Assembly (NCBI GenBank): GCA_043228905.1
Contig: JBHGNT010000005.1
Coordinates: 22,444,001 to 22,508,000, forward strand
DNA from: Azolla caroliniana
Lineage: Eukaryota > Polypodiophyta
Reading direction: 5' to 3'
DNA: 64,000 nucleotides
The translations under genes and the position numbers were made by a program. The first letter of the stretch is position 1. Every line of letters begins with the position of its first letter. Shown piece by piece: positions 1 to 13,200 of the stretch. The notes beneath the pieces are model-generated. The model was not told where the DNA came from, did not search any database, and saw only the letters and a list, made by a program, of their open reading frames with translations.

Positions 1-303
1 TCAGTCGATCCAGATCCGGTTGAGCTTGCTCGCTCAACAATGTGGCCGATTCTCTTGTGCCACAACTCGATGTTTGTCTCAGTTTTGAGACCTTTGGCAT
101 ACATGGCCGATTTCATCATGTTCGAATCGGGTCTTTACCATTCGGCTCTTGCCGGGTACTCGTCATCCGGTTCTCCGTAGACGAGTACTCCACATCCGGT
201 TCTCCGTAGCCGGGTACTCCACATTCGGTTTCGGCCTCGGCTGAGTTTGCTCATTAGTACTGATCTTCTCACTTCCCATCCGGAGGGATCTGTTTCCTAA
301 CAT
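1..303 (-). mobile_element. Partial Co5-family copia LTR, cut by the window edge
   Basis: Read on the - strand this stretch begins at 303 with TGTTAGGAAACAG and a CCCTCCGGATGGGAAG block. It then runs into repeated 'cggctacggagaaccgga' modules. The same opening and modules occur on the + strand at 60429-60720, where a complete solo LTR lies. The modules at about 130-240 differ in number from the other copy. It abuts the Co1 gag remnant, so this LTR probably inserted into that gag. The other end lies outside the window. Confidence 0.7.
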
Positions 304-318
304 TCTCTTCGACCAATA

Positions 319-856
319 TCATTGATTGGAGGTCGAAGAACGAAGGAGGGTTTTCTCTCTCCAAGATTGCCGTCCATAATGGATCAAATCGTTGTGCGAG
401 GCCGCCCAAGCATATACCATCTCGTCTTTATCGACATTTATGTTCATGGAGCCAAGCGAGTCGCAAATGCTCTTGATTTTGGTGGTGTAGTTTGGCACAA
501 ACATATCTTTTTGCTGAATGTTGTTCAACTCTTGTCGGAGTTGAAGCTTTTGGGCGGTCATGTTGGCGTGAACATCTTCTTCAAGTTCCCCCATGCCTTT
601 GTAGGCGTCTTGGCGTCTCGAATGTGGCTATGTGATCGTCAACACATGTTGCCAAGCAATACATAACTCGATTTGCCGCTTTCTCCCATGTTGCGTACTC
701 GGCATTCTTCGAGTTAGGTCGATGTTCTTGTGTGCCGTTGATGTAGCTCCAATACCCTTGGCCGATGAGGTATTGGGTCATCTTGTACTCCCAAGATGAA
801 TAATTGCTCTGGTCTAGCTTTTCACTAGGAAGCGAGCTACCCATTTGTGTGTTCAT
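319..856 (-). pseudogene. Co1 copia gag fragment (UBN2/DUF4219-like), frameshifted
   Basis: Two overlapping - strand frames (581-856 and 319-594) together give the start of a copia gag. The first carries the motif KLDQSNYSSWEYKMTQYLIG, typical of the N-terminal DUF4219/UBN2 region that opens copia polyproteins. The second continues with the helical UBN2 part (NMTAQKLQLRQELNNIQQ, then YTTKIKSICDSLGSMNINVD). A shift of frame near 590 and loss of everything downstream (Co5 LTR at 303) make it a pseudogene. The order LTR, primer site, gag on the - strand identifies the element. Confidence 0.8.
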
Positions 857-1014
857 TTTGATGTAGTGTCTTCCTTTTTCGATTTCCTTCCTTGAATCAC
901 CTACTTGTGCTACGTAGCGGCACTATGGCATCACATAACTAGAATTTGTCGTCAGCGTTTCGAACACACAAGTACGAAGAGTCGGGTGGACTTAGTGGAT
1001 GTGCTAAAGCACAC

Positions 1015-1026
1015 ACTCTGATACCA
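1015..1026 (-). other. Co1 primer-binding site (tRNA-iMet type)
   Basis: The - strand reads TGGTATCAGAG directly after the LTR edge at 1027. This is the usual copia primer site complementary to the 3' end of initiator tRNA-Met. It fixes the strand and the inner edge of the 5' LTR. Confidence 0.85.
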
Positions 1027-1454
1027 TGTTAAAAATTAGGTAATTAAGCAAGGGTTAATTATTACCTAATTATGTGATTAAGTTAAGCAGAAGATTAAGT
1101 GATATGTGTGTGAGAGGAAGAGCGAGAGACAAGTACACTTATGAGCAACCCAAGATGGGGGATGATTAACTCTATATTACATTAACATCATCAAAATCCA
1201 AAAATACCCACAATGAGGTGTATATATACAACTCATGTGCAACGGTGCATATGTGTGAGTAGAATATAGGTACAAGGATGTAAGTCCTATATTCAATATA
1301 CTTGGTAGTGGAGGATCTTAAATGTATCCCCACTTACGTACAAGTACAAAATCCTATTTAAGGGTTTATAGTCAACAATCCTAACTAGATTCTATCTAGG
1401 TAACTACGAAGTTACATGGTTGACTAAATAACTAAACTAATTGATCTCTCAACA
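1027..1454 (-). repeat. Co1 5' LTR
   Basis: The segment is bounded by TGTT at 1027 and AACA at 1451-1454, the inverted termini expected of a copia LTR, and it abuts the primer site on its inner side. Length is about 428 bp. A TATATATAC stretch near 1212 could serve as a TATA element on the - strand. The partner 3' LTR is outside the window, so the outer edge rests on the terminal motif alone. Confidence 0.7.
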
Positions 1455-2401
1455 GTTTCTATGTCACAATTGCAAATTCTTTCCAATTTTGTTTCATAGG
1501 GTCCATTTGCATCAAGCTTGTTGTTCTATATGTGTTGGAATGTATGATCGTCTAGCTGTAGAAAAGATTATGCAAATCCTGAGAACTAAAGGATATAAAT
1601 GTAAAGATGCAAAAGGGGTTTTTTTGGTAGTAGTAGAACTAGTGTTGTGCGAAAACATCATGGGCCAATGTTAGAATATGTGCATGTGTTTGTGAGGCTC
1701 ATTCATGAGTCATTTACGAAGTAAAGCAAATGAAGGTACATATAGGACAATGGAGGCATGATCTCCATCTCCTCCATCATCCTTGGATGTAAAAACCCCA
1801 TGTAATATGATATCCAAGAGAAGGAGAATGGTATGATCTGGCCATTTGCATAACTACTACATTGTGACGAGCAAACGATTGGTATTGCACCTAGGACAAT
1901 GATCCGAACCCAGCCTCAGGTCTGGGCGTGGAGCTGCAAGGATATGGACGAGAGGCTGCCCACCCGAAGTCATCTTGTTCGTGTTTATGTGGAGAGAGAA
2001 CCATATCCAGATATTCTCGGTTGGGTCGATAGGTTTGGCCGAGAGGCCGCTCGACGATATCTCTTTGTTTGTGTTTATCCGGAGAGAATCACTCACATCC
2101 ACAAAGAGGCTTCCAAAAATACAAACAAACAAAAACCAAGGCTAGAATTTTGCTTTCAAATTAAGGAAACGAAAGAAGAAGAAGAAGAAGAATAAGAATG
2201 AGAAGAAGAAGGCAACAGTAAAGAACAAGGAGAGATCGATCGATCCTTCGCTTCATCCCTCCTGAGAATTTATTTGGTTCGGGTTTGCTTCCTGATGAAG
2301 GAAAAGGCTCCTCACCAAACGTAGCAAGCTACGCCATTTGATCCATTTCCAGCCAGCACAGAAGAAAGACCCTTCGTGTTTCCCCCTTTCTCCTTTCAGC
2401 T
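1455..2401 (+). promoter_or_regulatory. PEX14 upstream region and 5' leader
   Basis: This region holds no convincing gene. From about 2175 there is a purine-rich (GAA)n tract, then a leader with CT-rich stretches (2380-2400) running into the PEX14 start codon. 1880-2110 contains two related segments ('gagaggctgcccaccc...gtgtttatgtggagagag' and 'gagaggccgctcgacg...gtgtttatccggagagaa'), a degenerate direct repeat with about 100 bp spacing. Transcription start and TATA box could not be assigned. Confidence 0.4.
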
Positions 2402-5393
2402 ATGGCTTCTGCAGCCTCCCCTCCTCCTCCTCCCCCCGAGGAAGCTTCTCCTTTACCAGGTATTTATTTCTGTTCTCATTCTTTTTGATATATGTCTCCA
2501 GACTCCGTTCTTTCATAATGCGTTTCTCACAGAAAACCCTCGAAATGGTTCCCATAGTTTCTGTCAGATTTTTCCTGTGCGCCGCGCAAATAATCTTTAT
2601 TCATTTTATTACGCGTGCTAAATGCTTAGACATGAACTTGTCACTGAACTCCGTAATGGTTTAAGAAATTGTTTGCATATGGTCGGGCTCTTCCAAAAAT
2701 AGCTACTCTTCAAGGTTTTTGGAAACTTGTTAAACTGCTTGCATTTGGTTATAAGCATTGGTTTCTTGTCTTAGTACAAATAGGGGATAATATTTTCAGC
2801 AAATTGGCTATTTCTTAAAGGTTTTTGAAATTTAATAATCTCTTGTATATTTGGTTCTTCTCTCTGTAAATTAAAGAAAATATAAGGCCTCATATATGCC
2901 AAATATCTATTTTTTAAGGTTCATAAGAACTTAATAAATTGCTTAAATATGACCAGAAACATTTAATTCTCTGACTGGTAGTAAATTGATGAACAACTAA
3001 TATTTGACAAGTAGCTATTTAACAATGTTTTCTAAATTTTTTGTGATTTTGTATGATAGTGGTCATTGTAAATTTTGTCAGAAGCTACAAATATTACCAG
3101 CAATATTTGAGATGTTACTGAGCTTCATGAGACGACGGATCAGATCTGTTATGGAAGTTTTTACTTCCCTCTATCCGTTGGCAGAAAAAGATAAAGAATG
3201 TGTATATGAGTACAGTAAATAAATTTTTTGCATACGGTTAGAACTATTCTTCTTTCAACTTGCTAAATGAAGGGAGAGTGTAGGAGCTGACACTTGCCAA
3301 ATGGCTGTTTTCAAGTTTTTTGGAAATTTTTGTGTACTGTTTATGATCAAAGTTTCTGTGAGATTTGTGAAACACACAAAGCTTTAAGAATTTACCAGTG
3401 ACATTTGCCAAAAACGAGCTAAATGCTAAGAAAGGCCAGCCCAATATTTCTATGATTTAGAATTTCATAACCTAAAAAAGTAGTTTTTTTGCAAGATTTT
3501 CTGAATTCTACAAAACATTTAGGATTTACTAGTATCATCATAGATAAGCAAAGTTACAGAAATCTGAACAATATTTCAAAATTCTATGCTGCATCAGAAT
3601 TGTTTTTTTGCTCAATCATTTATATTTGCTAGAAAGTACCTGGGATTCCTTATCTTTGCCTTGCAGTAAATGTACTTCAATGATGTATGCAACTAATACT
3701 TCTGTTCTTCTACTCATTTCCTTGTGTGCTATCCATTTGTTGACAAGTAATGGCTAAACTTGCAGGTTCTCCACCAGAAGAGGTTAAAAACACACAAGAA
3801 GTAAAGGAAGATTCTTCGAAATCAGAGAAATGGGCATTTATTGAACCACAACCGATTCGAGAAGACCAAGTGAGAAATGCAGTAAGCTTTCTGTCACATC
3901 CAAAAGTGCGAGGTTCACCTATAGTTCATCGACGCTCTTTTTTGGAGAGGAAGGGACTCACTCGGGAAGAAATTGATGAAGCATTTCGACGCGTTCCAGT
4001 AAGCGTCATCACATCTATATTGTTAATTATATACACATTTGTGTAGCATACATTATGGGTGGTCACTGGATTCTGGACCTCGCATAGGTTTAGCCTGCTA
4101 GCATTTCTAGATGTCCTAATCACTAAATGACCTCTAGATTTATGGGAGTCGCATATTACAAATGTCTCTTGAGTGAAGTGTTCTCTGTTTGGAAATTTGT
4201 GTGGTGATTGTTGGTTGTAAAAGATACATTTTTTAAGTGCTATTGGGTTTGTCATATGGTTGATCTTAACATACGTCTTATCCCAAATCCTCATGCAATC
4301 TTCCATAAGTATGGTGTTTGTAATATACCTATCCTTAATATTTTGAGAAGGATTCTTACATGATATCTATTCGTGGACATTGCTGAAGATACTTATCTTT
4401 CCAAGTTGGGGATGCATATTTTACATGGTTTTAATCCTTCTTTCTCTTTTTCTGTTCTATTTTGTCAGTTTGCCAGGTGTTTTTGAAACTTTTATTTTCT
4501 TATGCAGATATATTTACTGCAAAGTTATTGTACATGTTTCTAGGTTTGTCTTTACATTGTTTATTTCCTTAATCATCTATTATTTTACACTCCCATTTGG
4601 ACTTCCGCAGGTATGTGTCATGGAGACATACTTGGCCTATAAATAAGAATTTGTATAAAATGTTTCATTTATGTTGTGTGCATACTTATTTCACAAGTCA
4701 CATGAATCTATTGATTTGTAGATGCAGTTTCATACCACCCACTAAATGCCCTCTTTTGTTGATTCAGGATCCTCCAACCAATGAGGGGGCAAGAAATGCA
4801 ATTCTTCCTGAAGGTATATAGGTAGTGCTGAAGAAATTCACACTTTACATTTCTATGTTGTACCTATCTCGTTTTGTATTATTCTACAAACGTTTAAAAA
4901 AAAAACTTTTAAAACATGCACTATAGTCCAGTGGTTAGATTCTCTTATTGCTTAGACACATCTTCATGAACCAGTTAAGTAAAGTATCATTTACTCATCA
5001 GGTAATGGTTTCCTCGCAAAACAGAGCAGATTTCTATTGATGTTAATGTCAACCCGGGAGGAAAGTTTTTAAAAGAATACTCTTCTCAAGGAGATCTAGT
5101 ATGGGGCTTATTCTCTAAACGATTTTCTTTTTATGGAGGTGCTGAGCCTGACTTGTGAGTCTAATAAAAAACCTTAAGATTACCCAACCATTTCAAGCTG
5201 TGGCAAGAATGTTGATGCCCATAAAATGGTAGGCATTGCACAATGTTTTGAGGGAAATGAAGGGAGCTGAGAGTAGGTCAGGGTAACACGTCGGCCACAC
5301 ACACACAGAGAAGTACAGATTGACGACTACAGAGGCAGAAGTAGAGGCAGAGAGAGAGATGCACAATCTTTTGTTTTTGGTGTCCTCCCTCTA

Positions 5394-5435
<42 letters not shown>

Positions 5436-7227
5436 TATATATATATATATATATATAGATATATATATATATATATATATATGATAGATAGATAGATAGA
5501 TAGATAGACGAAGGTTAAAGTGTGCTAAGGGTGTGCTCACACCCGTGCACTAATAAAAGCCACGATGACCCGTTATTCCCAACAACCTCCCACCTAAAGG
5601 CAACTTGCCTTGAGAGGAGAAAGGATCAACTAAGTTTAATTATGTACAAAGCTGAAATACAGATATCGATCCAACTCCCATCATTTGTGGGATCAATGCT
5701 CTTGTTTTCAAGTACATCTCTAATGAAATGATGCTTTACCTGTATGTGCTTCTATTTGCACGAAAGACAGGATTCCGTGCTAGCATGATACCACTTTGAC
5801 TGTCACAATGAAGAACAAGTAACTCTGTAATGCCGAGATCTCCCACCAGACGCAAAATCCATAAAGCATCTTTATATGCCTCAGTGGCAGCCACATGCCA
5901 CTTTTTCATGAGATTTCATCTCTGACAACATGGCTTTATACCATTTCTTGCTGTCCTGTCTGTCCATTGCTTCATTGAAGGAAGGTGGTATTCCAGTTTG
6001 TCACCATGACATAATCGGCTACATTATTTGCACCAGGAACAAATCTGTCAGGCTGTCTAGTAGCCCTAGATGATCTCCTAACCCAATGATCATTGTTTGC
6101 TGGCTGTTGAGCTTGCATATTATCATTGTCAACTTGCTGTCCTAGCATATCAGCAAACAAATCAGCATTAAAAGTTTGCTGCCCTGGCTATTCCTGCACA
6201 TTTGGTGGCTCATCATTATGGTCGCTGGTTGTGTGATCATTTCCAGCATCATTTTCTGCACTTGCAGGTACATTTGCAGCAGGTATTTGCTGCTGTACAG
6301 TGGGCATATTTTGTTGTCCAAAAGGTATTTCTTGTTGGAATACAACCATGAGACCTTCCTCAGTCTTTACATGTTGCTATACATGCAATTTTCCTGGAAG
6401 ATAATATCATGGCTGCGTACTATTTTCCTTTCTACAGGATCCCACAATCTAGACCCCATTCACCCTTGTCACCATATCCTAGGAAAATACATTTACAAGA
6501 CTTTGGCTCAAGTTTGCCGTTGTCGCGAAGATTTGCGTGTGCGTCTTTTCCGGGTGGGACCATGGGGGGTCTTGAACTAGGGGGCCCGAGAGGAAGGGGT
6601 TGGCACTCGATGAGGATTGGCTCTCGACGAGTATTGGGACTCAACGAGTATTGGCACCAAGATGTTTCCGAGGACAGGAAGAGGCCAACACCGTAGTAGA
6701 CTGAATGAACCGAGAAAGTTCAAGGAGTTGGAACACCAAAGGAAACAATCTTTATAGGAGGGAAAATAAAACAATGCCACAGAGGGCTTTACAACGGCGA
6801 CTGTTTAGGCCGAACACTAGCTCAAGCTAGGCGAGATATCAGTGGATATCGGGAAGAATGCATTTGAATGACTAATCATACCTGATTAAGGAATCCACTA
6901 AACTGTGATCGCTACAAAGGGGGAGAAGTAGTGATCCGTGACGACCACAACCGCCAAACACGAGCACTCCAAGCGTAACCTCAATCACCACGAGAACACA
7001 AGCACACCACTGCGCACCACACAAACTGAGAACCACATGAACCGCGAGCTCACGAACTCGCAACAATGAACACGGGCACCAAAACTACAAACGAACCACC
7101 CGAACGACGAGCACAGGGACTCGCAATGGTGAAAGGGGGAAAGCATGAACCCTAGGTTCATAAACACCGGTCTTTGTCACTTCACCACGAACCCGAACCT
7201 ACGATCCCAAACACACAGATCTTGAAC

Positions 7228-7288
<61 letters not shown>

Positions 7289-10200
7289 TTTGACATTACT
7301 GAATGGAAATATTCCTCTAAAGATCCGACATTCTGTATGTGGACAACATTTGGTAAGATCGTGGCAAGATGCATTATCTCTTTTTGAATGGGGACCATCA
7401 AGTTATCAAGAATATTGTAATTCATTTTGAATTACAAAATGAATTGCTTGTTTTTTCTCGAGTGTTGTTTTGGCATGGGAAAGAGAAGTTGAGATCTCAA
7501 TTCAATCGTTTATTTCGATTGGGGATTGTACATTTAGAAGATGTGGTTGATAATGAATCTCAAAGGTTGTCGGATTTTGAAGATGTCAAGCAATGGTTAT
7601 GTATTCCCCCAAATTCTGGATTTATTTGGGAGAAATTACAAGATATACCATTGTTGCAAGGATCTTTGTCATTGAAAACAAATTTTGCACCTTGGGTGGA
7701 TTGGCGGTTACAAGATTGTACACGTTTGTTATAGGTCACTACAAATATATTGTATTATCATGCAATGACATCATGATCTTAGCTATCTCCTTAAGCAACG
7801 AAGTTGTGGAATGTATATAAGTTAGATGCAAGGTGTGGAAAATATTACAATGTGGTTGGCATTCCCATCTACCATTTCATGCAAAGGTATTCATATGGAG
7901 AGTCATGATTGGTGGGCTCCTATTAGGTTCGGCCTTAAAGAGACGAGGACTATGGTCCAACACTTGTTTCTTTTGTATCGTTCCATTGGAGGATAGTACA
8001 CATAGGTTCATTAAATGTCCTATAGTGTGTACCATTTGGAAGTACTTAACGGACATTTGGCAAGTTTTAACCCGTTGTTGTTTGAAACCACAACAATATG
8101 TTCAAAATGGTTCAAATGATGAGATGGAGATATTGTTCCAATTTTTACATTATTGGGGTCTACAACACAATTGGAATATATGTAATGCTTCATGTTTGAT
8201 AATAGTCATGGGGTGAAAGCCTATGTAAAGAAGCTAAAAGGTATTCTCATGTGGAATTTTTGGATGTTAGAGCATGTGGGGATCATTTCCTCAAATGCAT
8301 ATTCAGGTTTTTTAATAACATTACAGAACATCCCTCTCCCTACATAGGCATATAATAGGTAGAGGAGACTAAGAAGTGTTGTAACTAAGTGGATTTTACA
8401 TACAATTAATATAATTGTGTGCTTTTACCAAAAGAGAGAGAGAGAGAGAGAGCGCTCAAATGCACCAAGAAAACCCCCAAAATAACCCAAAAGAAAGAAG
8501 AGAAGAAAAAGAGAGAAGAGAACCCTTTTGATTGGCTCCCCTCTCCCTTTTATAGTGAAGCAAGGGAGAAGGGCACCACACTTACATTAAATGAAGGAAG
8601 ATATTCCTCTCTTTTCAGAGAGGAATATTGGTCATAAATCAAGGCCATTGAGAGATCATTTCCTTGGATCCTTGTGCCAAACATGTGGCCCCTTTTTCTC
8701 TCAATCTCACTTTTTATACTCGTGTGAAAACTTGTGCACCCTCTCTCTCACTTATGTGCATGTACTTTCCTCTCCCCATCACATGAAAATTTGTGCACAC
8801 CTTACACCCTTCCTTTTCCCCTTTTCTTTTTACCTTGTGCACCCTTCCTTTTGCCATTCTATTTGTGCATGTGCCTAACTAATTGTCCCTTTTTGTGTAT
8901 GCACATTGCACATCCTCATATTGCCCCTTCACCACGAATTTCTCCCCGTTGCCGAACATCTTCACGACATTGCGTTCTTCTTTTCAAATGTGCACAAAAG
9001 CCTCGCAACCAACACTTTCAGGTTAGCATATGAAGGTGTCTTGTCAGACCACACTTCTCGAGGGATTCCTCCCCCTAAAGGTCTGTTTGGTGACCGATTA
9101 ATCAAGTGAACAGCTGTCATAATAGCCTCTGCCCAAAAACCATGGGGTAATGCATCATGAGACAGCATAGTACAGACCTTGTCATGTATAGTCCAATTGA
9201 TACGCCATACAACTCCATTTTGGGATGGATTATGGGATGTGTTCCTTTTTATCCCTTTGCTGTCACAAAATGCCTGAAAGGCCTTGGACACATTCCTCAC
9301 CATTGTCAGAGTGACGAAACTCGGGTGCCTTATCAATCTGATTCTCTAAACTTGTTCAACACTTCATCCTTGCTATGAATAGGGTGAGCCCATACATTCC
9401 ATGTAGCATCATCGACAAAAGTGACAATATTTCTTTCCCCCTAAAGATAATTTTGGCATCTGCCATACATGTAAATGTACTAACTCCAAAGCAGAAAATT
9501 TTAGCAAAACAGACCTTTTATGAGATGTCTGAGCATGTTTTCAATAAACACATTGATCACAATGCTCAAAATTAGCATAATAAAGACAAGGCAAGTAATC
9601 TAAACTAGAAAGCACTTTCATTCCAGTTTGACTCATGTGTCCCAACCAGCCATGCCACAAAGAAATGCTTGGCTGCTTGGTTACGGTAACAACATGGTCG
9701 CTCACACTAGATACATGGAGCGGACACAAAGTATCACTTCTACAACCCTGACAATATCCCTTATAGATCTTCCATTTCGCATCACAAAAAATGGTGTGAT
9801 ATCCATCACCAAAAGTATCACGTTTACTACCCTGACAATAACTCTACATCCCTTATAGATCCATCACCAAAAATGATGTGAAATCCATCATTATCTAGCT
9901 GCATTTTGCTAACAAAGCTCTTCTTGTGAGGTAAATGTCGTATATGCTGAAGCATGGAGATGGAACCATACTGGACTGCAACTTTACAGTTCCAATACCT
10001 GCAATGTCACATGCATAGTTGTCCTCAAGATGGGCAACACCATGTCAATCCCATGTGTAGTCAGAAAACCACTCAAGATGAAGGGTGATGTGAAAAGAAG
10101 CACTTGAATTGAGAATCCAAGTGTACATGTCACCATTCGTAACTGCAAGTAAAGCATGTGCATCATATATAGTATGAAGAGATGAAGATAACCATTGTCG

Positions 10201-13200
10201 CTGCCATGAGTGACTACATTTAGCTCTTCAATTTTAACACCGCTCTTTTTAGGTTGACATTCTTTCATCTCTTTTTTCGAAATCATCTGTCTTCTTGCCC
10301 TTTCCTTTCTCTTACTTCCACTTGTAGCTGTTGCATTTAAAGTGGCCCGTCCTGCCACAATGATGGCATTCTACATCTTTACCATGTAATTTACTATGGC
10401 CTTTGCTATCAGATTTGCCTCCCGGTTGTCACCTGCCCCTAGCTTGTGAAGCATTGGAGGATTTACTGGCTGCATTGTTTTGCTGATTCTTCTCTTCCAT
10501 GAGTAGAGAACTCTCTACATCAGCATACAAAAGCATAGCATTTGAATTGCTCATGGCAGTCCTAAAAATATCTCAGCTTGTTGGCAAAGTGCAAAGCAAA
10601 AATGTAGGATTAAACTCATTATCAATGACAAATTTCAAGGCAAACAACTGGCTAAAAATATAAATGAACTTACTCAAGCGAGTTGACATGGGTGTGCGCT
10701 CTTTGTGCACAAATCCATCAGCTTTTTAAGCCAATAAACTTTGCTAGTTTCACTCTTCTGGGGATACAATTCTTGGAGTCCAATCCAGATCACAAAGGCA
10801 AAGTAGAAACCTTCAATATTAAACAAAGCATCAAACAGATAGAATGTGCAAGCTTGTTCAACGCCTCTCAATCATCCTGATTTATATTTGTAGGCTTTAC
10901 ACCTTTGACCTTGATCAGCTTTGCCTACTTCTTCTGCAATAAGATATTGTAGCATTGCTTTTGCCACACAACAAAATTTTGTGCACCCTCAAGCTTCTTG
11001 ATGTGCATGAGATGGCTGCTATCACTGGTGAGCCATAATTTTTAGCTAGAGGAAATGATCAAAAAATTCAGCAAATGCAGGCGCAAACCCCGTGAACTCT
11101 TATTAGTGTGTATGGGATGTGCTTGCAAAGAACCTATGCGGGCAAAACGTAATGACCTACAGCACGTTGATGTCACTTGCTTGCGCTTACCTCTAGTGAG
11201 TTGTGCTAATTGTCACCTGCTTTGAAAATGTGACCTACTATGTTAAATGTCTCTTGCGCTGAAAACATGATATCACATGCTAACTGTCACGTGTGCTGGA
11301 AATGACACCTGCCGTGCTGACTGTCACCTGTGCTGTAGACGTGGCCTGTTCTGCCGATTGTCACCTGCTCTTAAAACGTGACCTATCACGTTAATTGTAA
11401 CTTGATCTGATACCAGTTTGGAAGGGAGCTGAGAGCAGATCAGGGCACTGCTGGAGCACACATAGAGATAGACACAGAGAAAGAAAGAAAGATCCATTAA
11501 CGTCTTTTAAGAGGCCAAAAAGTCCTATAAGACCTATAAGACCAAAGAAGAGATACATCTTAAGTGTTGTCTCGTCTCTGAGAACAAATCAAAATAAAAT
11601 AAATGTTACTACGTAAACATAAATGGAAATAAAATAAAAAGAGACTAAAGAATCTTGTTATCAGCACATGTAAGATTTTCAAGTCAGATATAATGTAACT
11701 TTTGTCTTTGAAAGATCTGTAACATAGGTTGATCCAAAATGCAGAGGTCTTTGAAGCAAGGGAAGCACATGTGATGGGGGGACATAATGGCCTCTATTTG
11801 TCAATGACAAGGGCAATGAGATTGTGGTCTATGGGGCTTGGACCTACACGCATGACAGATTGCTATTGTCTGATTTATTGTAGTCCCTTTGTTATGTGCT
11901 GGTCGGGAGCTTATTTGTGTAGCCCTTGATTGACTTGTAGATATAGTCGGAGTAATGGGGCTAAGGAAAATTGTGATTGTTCTTTGTGGATGAGTTTGTG
12001 TGGTTGTACTGTTGTCCGTCAACAACTTTTCTGCGTCTCTTGACTTCTAGCAAGAAAAGTCCTAGACATTGTTGATCCTCATATTCCATTACCTCGCGGA
12101 GTGGGTGAAATCCTTGTTTAAAGAGGCAATGGTATCTCTCTCTTATTTCATAAAGAACACTTCAGTGACAAACATAGTGCTCTTTGGATTCCACTCTCTG
12201 ATATCACAATTAGCAAATTCTTTCTTCTAGAGGTATTCCTGCATATATGCCTACCTCAAGCTCTAACTGATGTGATGAAGTTCGCAGCTGCCCTATCACA
12301 CTGCGCAGTGCATAGGATAGATGTATGTCCTTATAAGATGGCCTAATGATAAATCCATCCTCTGATGTGTGTAAAAAGTGTCTTCTAGTGCGCCATCTTT
12401 GTACCAATTAATATTTTGGGGCTGATCCACTCTATTCTTTTCCACTTTGGTCATGTTTAGATGGGGACAGTCCAAGCTATATTGGAACGGGGGTAGTGCA
12501 TTTATGCCTATGCCATGTGACTCGAACCATTGCTGCATTTCAACATACCAACAATGAATGTCTCCATGTTCATCCAGTTGTCTTGATAACACAAATGCCA
12601 ACTTTGAGTACCTTCCTTTAAGGGAAATGTTGGATACAGGTCACTGATCTGAATAATGCCTCAGTGATTATAGGGGCTGCCCCCATCTCTGCCTGGATTA
12701 TATCATGGGGCACCGATGCTTTGCGCCCTATCATGTGGGCAATCATTGACAGTAAAGGACTCTCGAAATCTTTCCAGTAATTTGCCTTGTTAAGACTCGA
12801 TCGCCATGTTTCGACTCCATAGAGAGAGACAGCTACAGAGGCAGAGATAGAGAGATGCACAATCTTTCCTTTTTTTGGGTGTGTTCACACCTGTGCACTA
12901 ATAAAAGGCACGATCACCCTTTATTCCCAACAGGAATTATCTTATGCTAGATTTTGTTCAAGTTAGAAACTACAAATATCTATAGAGGTAACATGGAAAC
13001 TTATAGCTCCATTGAATCTGTTTTCTTTATAACTCACATTCTTCTCACTTGTTTGTATAAATATTAGGTAAGGTTTCATCATCAGCTCAACCCCAGGTTG
13101 AGGTTTCACATCAGATTGTTTCTCCTCAACAGTCATCAAAAGTACAGCTAAGTGCTGGAGGACCCCCCCAGGCTGTTGTACAAACTCGCTCGTATCCACA

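Larger units (their letters stand above)
5258..12932 (-). mobile_element. Co2: nested, degenerate copia retrotransposon in PEX14 intron 3
   Basis: It is bounded by LTRs that start TG(A/G)AAGGGAGCTGAGAG at 5258 and 11419 and end TTATTCCCAACA at 5584 and 12932. Five-base flanks are ggaaa (5253-5257) and ggaat (12933-12937), an imperfect target duplication. On the - strand the order is 5' LTR, primer site, 37-bp minisatellite, gag with zinc knuckle, GAG-pre-integrase, integrase, start of RT, RNase H remnant, polypurine tract, 3' LTR. Every domain is broken by stops or shifts and the RT core is absent. Two further insertions interrupt it (6545-8930 and about 11500-12825). It is antisense to PEX14. 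Confidence 0.85.
4814..13067 (+). other. PEX14 intron 3, enlarged by retrotransposons
   Basis: Exon 3 ends in phase 1 at 4813 and exon 4 resumes in phase 1 at 13068, giving E-G-K-V across the junction, so these are consecutive exons. Of the 8.25 kb, 7.68 kb is the antisense copia Co2 (5258-12932). Without it the intron would be about 0.58 kb, comparable to its neighbours. Confidence 0.8.

Noticed and set aside
1899-2195. 98-codon frame upstream of PEX14 as a gene
   Set aside because: Ends in a (GAA)n-derived Glu run, overlaps the leader, and has no recognised motif.
11132-11407. CRISPR-like array (37-bp periodicity)
   Set aside because: Units are contiguous diverged tandem repeats with no unique spacers, in plant DNA within a retrotransposon leader.
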